Positions 63,976 through 64,000 of a stretch of DNA of 64,000 nt are shown here, in pieces. Position numbers and translations under genes: made by a program. The notes beneath the pieces are model-generated. The model was not told where the DNA came from, did no database searches, and saw nothing but the letters and a program-made list of their open reading frames with translations. The stretch is from Alphaproteobacteria bacterium (lineage in GTDB: Bacteria > Pseudomonadota > Alphaproteobacteria > Paracaedibacterales > VGCI01). Every line of letters starts with the position of its first letter. Positions within the stretch are counted from its first letter, which is position 1. The stretch spans positions 1-64,000 of the forward strand of contig VGEY01000005.1 of the NCBI GenBank assembly GCA_016869075.1, in the 5' to 3' direction.

Positions 63976-64000
63976 TTTCCCCCTGAAATTTTTATTAAAG

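Overview
The window reads as part of the chromosome of a low-GC alphaproteobacterium, most likely a Holosporales- or Rickettsiales-like lineage associated with a eukaryotic host. The reasons are the sdhCDAB order, a very long NAD-dependent glutamate dehydrogenase, a glutamate-synthase-beta/PyrK-like fusion of a type I recall from Rickettsia annotations, an XRE regulator next to lnt, a TPP riboswitch on a transporter with no thiamine biosynthesis gene nearby, and many exported low-complexity or repeat proteins. The taxonomic placement is inference; a 16S or marker-gene search would settle it. I saw no insertion sequence, prophage or CRISPR array.

Layout. 1-4641 (minus) is one uninterrupted reading frame of 1,547 codons that runs off the left edge. 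It is a filamentous-haemagglutinin-like exoprotein and dominates the first 5 kb. 5.1-7.6 kb holds tRNA-Ser(CGA), tRNA-Leu(UAA), a small unknown gene, a major porin and tRNA-Gly(GCC). 7.6-16.6 kb holds a 3-methyladenine DNA glycosylase, NAD-glutamate dehydrogenase and the succinate dehydrogenase operon with its own promoter. 16.7-25.6 kb is an accessory stretch of envelope and lysine-rich proteins: a basic small protein, an OMP, an exported leucine-rich-repeat protein, a START-like domain with a 21-residue Lys/Ser repeat tail, and a Gly-Ala-Met repeat protein with a highly charged Lys tail. The 1,149-residue redox fusion lies among them.

25.7-39.3 kb is mostly housekeeping: a DipZ-like redox protein, a SagB-type nitroreductase, a TPP-riboswitch-controlled MFS transporter, mutY, a YgjP-like metallopeptidase, an XRE regulator, lnt, a RutE-like nitroreductase, lolA, nusB, a secreted coiled-coil protein and uvrB.

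39.4-64 kb is one co-directional surface-polysaccharide locus of more than 24 kb. It starts with a MarR-type EPS regulator and a NusG paralog, overlapping by ATGA. A leader with two stem-loops and an ops-like octamer follows, and then about 19 tightly packed or overlapping genes. A fused WbpB-WbpD, WbpE, HisH/HisF/WbpG and WbpI correspond, except for WbpA, to the Pseudomonas O-antigen route to 2-acetamido-3-acetamidino-2,3-dideoxy-mannuronic acid. ABC export, several GT4-type glycosyltransferases, SDR epimerases, an acetyltransferase, a methyltransferase, a TagF-like transferase and two AsnB-type amidotransferases surround them. The NusG paralog plus leader suggests dedicated processive antitermination of this long operon. 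This is the most system-like object in the window.
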